From Chloroflexota bacterium (lineage in GTDB: Bacteria; Chloroflexota; Anaerolineae; Anaerolineales; UBA4823), in NCBI GenBank assembly GCA_030669775.1, contig DAOVCZ010000019.1, forward strand, positions 1 to 16,864: 16,864 bases of DNA. The letters run 5' to 3'. Both the position numbers and the translations under genes were made by a program. Below are positions 15,404-16,864 of the stretch, piece after piece (the stretch's first letter is position 1; the number at the start of each line of letters is the position of its first letter). The notes under the pieces are model-generated. The model ran no database searches, was not told where the DNA came from, and saw only the letters and a program-made list of their open reading frames with translations.

Positions 15404-16198
15404 ATGAGACAGTATCTTGACATGCTGCAGTATATTCTTGACGAGGGACAGGCAAAAGGCGATCGAACTGGTACCGGTGCACTATCTGTCTTCGGCTACC
15501 AAACCCGGTACAATTTACAAGAGGGTTTTCCGGTTCTAACTACCAAGAAATTACACCTAAAATCCATCATTTATGAGCTGCTTTGGATGCTCAATGGTGA
15601 GAGCAATATTGCCGATTTGAAGGATCACGGTGTCCGTATTTGGAATGAATGGGCAGATGAAGATGGCGAGCTGGGTCCAGTATATGGTGTTCAATGGCGT
15701 TCATGGAAGACCGCTGACGGTCACACTATCGATCAAATCTCCCAAATTATCGAGGCGATAAAAAGTAACCCAAACTCACGCAGGTTGATCGTCAGCGCCT
15801 GGAATGTGGGAGATATAAAGGCTATGGCTCTCCCCCCTTGCCACCTGCTTTTCCAATTCTACGTAATTGATGGCAAACTATCCTGTCAGCTCTACCAGAG
15901 GTCAGCGGATGTTTTTCTCGGGGTTCCATTCAACATCGCCTCCTATTCTCTCCTGACGATCATGGTCGCTCAAGTCTGCAACCTTGATGTTGGAGAATTC
16001 GTGCATACCTTTGGTGATCTTCATCTCTACAATAACCATCTCGGACAAGCCCAACTCCAGCTCACTCGCCAGCCTTATCCCCTGCCCACGATGGAGATCA
16101 ACCCAAAGGTCAACTCAATTTTCGATTTTAAATATGATGATTTTGAACTTGTTAATTACCAATCTCACCCACATATTAAAGCTGAGGTATCTGTATGA
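15404..16198 (+). CDS. thyA: Thymidylate synthase ThyA
   Basis: Converts dUMP plus methylene-tetrahydrofolate to dTMP plus dihydrofolate. 264 residues, identical in length to E. coli ThyA and collinear with it. The catalytic Cys146 is in LPPCH. DRTGTG (20-25), the phosphate-binding QRSADVFLG (E. coli QRSCDVFLG) and PFNIASY are present. I chose ATG 15404, giving MRQYLDMLQYILDEG as in E. coli (MKQYLELMQ...). GGAGG at 15390-15394 is nine bases upstream, whereas the in-frame TTG at 15395 would abut that ribosome-binding site. It overlaps folA by 4 bases (ATGA). It lies 55 bases after ribF, apparently as an extension of the translation operon. Confidence 0.98.
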   Translation: MRQYLDMLQYILDEGQAKGDRTGTGALSVFGYQTRYNLQEGFPVLTTKKLHLKSIIYELLWMLNGESNIADLKDHGVRIWNEWADEDGELGPVYGVQWRSWKTADGHTIDQISQIIEAIKSNPNSRRLIVSAWNVGDIKAMALPPCHLLFQFYVIDGKLSCQLYQRSADVFLGVPFNIASYSLLTIMVAQVCNLDVGEFVHTFGDLHLYNNHLGQAQLQLTRQPYPLPTMEINPKVNSIFDFKYDDFELVNYQSHPHIKAEVSV

Positions 16199-16689
16199 TC
16201 ATCTCATTAATCGTAGCCATGGATGAGAAACGAGGCATCGGAGTAGAGGGCAGCCTTCCCTGGCATCTTCCAGCCGATCTTAAGCGATTCAGATCACTCA
16301 CCATGGGTCATCACCTGATCATGGGTCGTAAGACATTCGAATCAATCGGTCGCCCCTTACCTGGCAGAACAACGATCATCGTCACCCGCAACCCAACTTT
16401 CCAACCAGAAGGTTGTTTAGTAGCCCACTCATTTGATACCGCTGTTGAATTTGCACGTTTAGATCTGGAAGATGAAGTTTTTGTGATTGGTGGTGCAAGG
16501 ATATTTGTTCAGGCGATCGAAATGGCCGACCGTATATATCTGACCCAGGTGCACACCAGCTTGCCGGCGGACGTTTACTTTCCAGAATATGCGGCTGAAG
16601 ATTGGCTGGAAACGGATTTAGAATACCATCCAGCTGACGAAAATAATCATTATCCCTTTACCTTTAAAATCTTGCAAAGGAGGAAATAA
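16195..16689 (+). CDS. folA: Dihydrofolate reductase
   Basis: NADPH-dependent reduction of the dihydrofolate produced by ThyA, closing the thymidylate cycle. 164 residues, typical length. Motifs: MIISLIVAMDEKRGIGVEG at the N-terminus, the substrate-site LPWHLPADLKRF (21-32, acidic Asp28), MGRKTFESIGRPLPGR (43-58, NADPH binding) and FVIGGARIF (96-104, second nucleotide-binding Gly-Gly). The start codon overlaps the thyA stop (ATGA), so translation is coupled. It is the last gene visible in the operon; after it comes the repeat region that looks like a transposon end. Confidence 0.97.
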   Translation: MIISLIVAMDEKRGIGVEGSLPWHLPADLKRFRSLTMGHHLIMGRKTFESIGRPLPGRTTIIVTRNPTFQPEGCLVAHSFDTAVEFARLDLEDEVFVIGGARIFVQAIEMADRIYLTQVHTSLPADVYFPEYAAEDWLETDLEYHPADENNHYPFTFKILQRRK

Positions 16690-16701
16690 GGATTTTTCCT
16701 C
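16680..16701 (+). terminator. Possible hairpin at the folA stop codon
   Basis: A perfect 7-base inverted repeat, GAGGAAA (16680-16686) and TTTCCTC (16695-16701), with an 8-base loop spans the folA stop (TAA 16687-16689). There is no T-tract after it, so it is a weak terminator candidate at best. Confidence 0.25.
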
Positions 16702-16713
16702 AATTAGCCAGGT

Positions 16714-16779
16714 GTTCACTTTTCAACTGGAAAGGGTTCACATTTCAAGTTTAAATAGTTCACTTTTGAAGTTTAAATA
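16714..16779 (+). repeat. Three direct repeats of 22 bp
   Basis: Units start at 16714, 16736 and 16758, each opening with GTTCAC. Units 2 and 3 match at 20 of 22 positions, ending in AAGTTTAAATA. Unit 1 matches in the first 13 bases (GTTCACTTTTCAA) and then diverges (CTGGAAAGG). The 22-base period is two helical turns, so a bound protein would sit on one face of the DNA. This fits transposase-binding repeats or operator iterons. Confidence 0.85.
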
Positions 16780-16798
16780 ACAAAACAAATAAATTCAC

Positions 16799-16826
16799 TT
16801 GACAAAATTCTCCTTTCGCATATAAT
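16799..16826 (+). promoter_or_regulatory. Consensus sigma-70 promoter of the gene beyond the window
   Basis: Perfect TTGACA (16799-16804) and perfect TATAAT (16821-16826), spacer 16. Transcription would start near 16833. GAAGAGGA at 16855-16862 is a good ribosome-binding site, so a start codon is expected a few bases past 16864. The promoter lies just inside the three 22-base repeats. Confidence 0.85.
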
Positions 16827-16864
16827 CCAACCTAACTTAATAAACAAAGACTTTGAAGAGGACT

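Larger units (their letters stand above)
16713..16864 (+). mobile_element. Probable left end of an IS21-family insertion sequence (cut by window edge)
   Basis: Beginning with TG at 16713, three 22-base units follow head to tail. A strong promoter comes next, then a Shine-Dalgarno at the window edge. IS21-family elements start with 5'-TG, carry multiple ~20-base terminal repeats and place istA about 100-200 bases inside the left end. GTTCACTTTTCAACTGG resembles IS21-type terminal repeats that I recall, but this is memory and not a search. The transposase gene itself is not in the window. Alternatively the repeats are operators of an unrelated downstream gene. Confidence 0.5.

Overview
The window reads as one stretch of a bacterial chromosome with moderate GC, most likely from the phylum Chloroflexota (Anaerolineae-like). 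That assignment is an inference. It rests on the protein flavour: a DHH-CBS-CBS-nucleotidyltransferase fusion, a NusA with a long charged tail, a COG4586-type exporter, and a stand-alone beta-class DNA methyltransferase. No rRNA or other taxonomic marker was compared.

Layout. (1) 1-194, minus strand: 5' part of a MazG-like nucleotide pyrophosphohydrolase, cut by the window edge, with a near-consensus promoter almost touching its start codon. (2) 195-528: non-coding. (3) 529-4076, plus strand: a tight four-gene cluster with two ABC-2 permeases, their ATPase and a DNA methyltransferase, separated by 1, 20 and 5 bases. (4) 4113-4328, minus strand: a small uncharacterised gene, also with a promoter that implies a leaderless mRNA. 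(5) 4406-7646, plus strand: an 891-residue DHH/CBS/poly(A)-CCA polymerase fusion, then a GNAT acetyltransferase. (6) 7649-16689, plus strand: the bacterial transcription/translation operon nusA-ylxR-infB-rbfA-nrnA-truB-ribF, extended by thyA and folA. (7) 16690-16864: three 22-base direct repeats, a strong promoter and a ribosome-binding site at the very edge. This looks like the left end of an IS21-family element whose istA would start just outside.

How the genes work together. The large operon links transcription elongation and termination (NusA), RNase P/RNA binding (YlxR/RnpM), initiation (IF2), 30S maturation (RbfA), turnover of very short RNAs or cyclic dinucleotides (NrnA), tRNA modification (TruB), flavin cofactor synthesis (RibF) and dTMP/folate metabolism (ThyA-FolA). 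rimP, normally directly upstream of nusA, and the L7Ae-like ylxQ are absent from their usual positions. The nusA leader has an extended -10 promoter followed by a terminator-like hairpin, so transcription of the operon may be attenuated. The infB leader (143 bases) has mutually exclusive stems and a Shine-Dalgarno displayed in a hairpin loop. Most genes are ordinary. The points most worth a second look are the two leader RNAs, the leaderless promoters, the small gene at 4113-4328, the methyltransferase in the exporter cluster and the IS21-like tip. I did not find a clearly new multi-gene defence or biosynthetic system.
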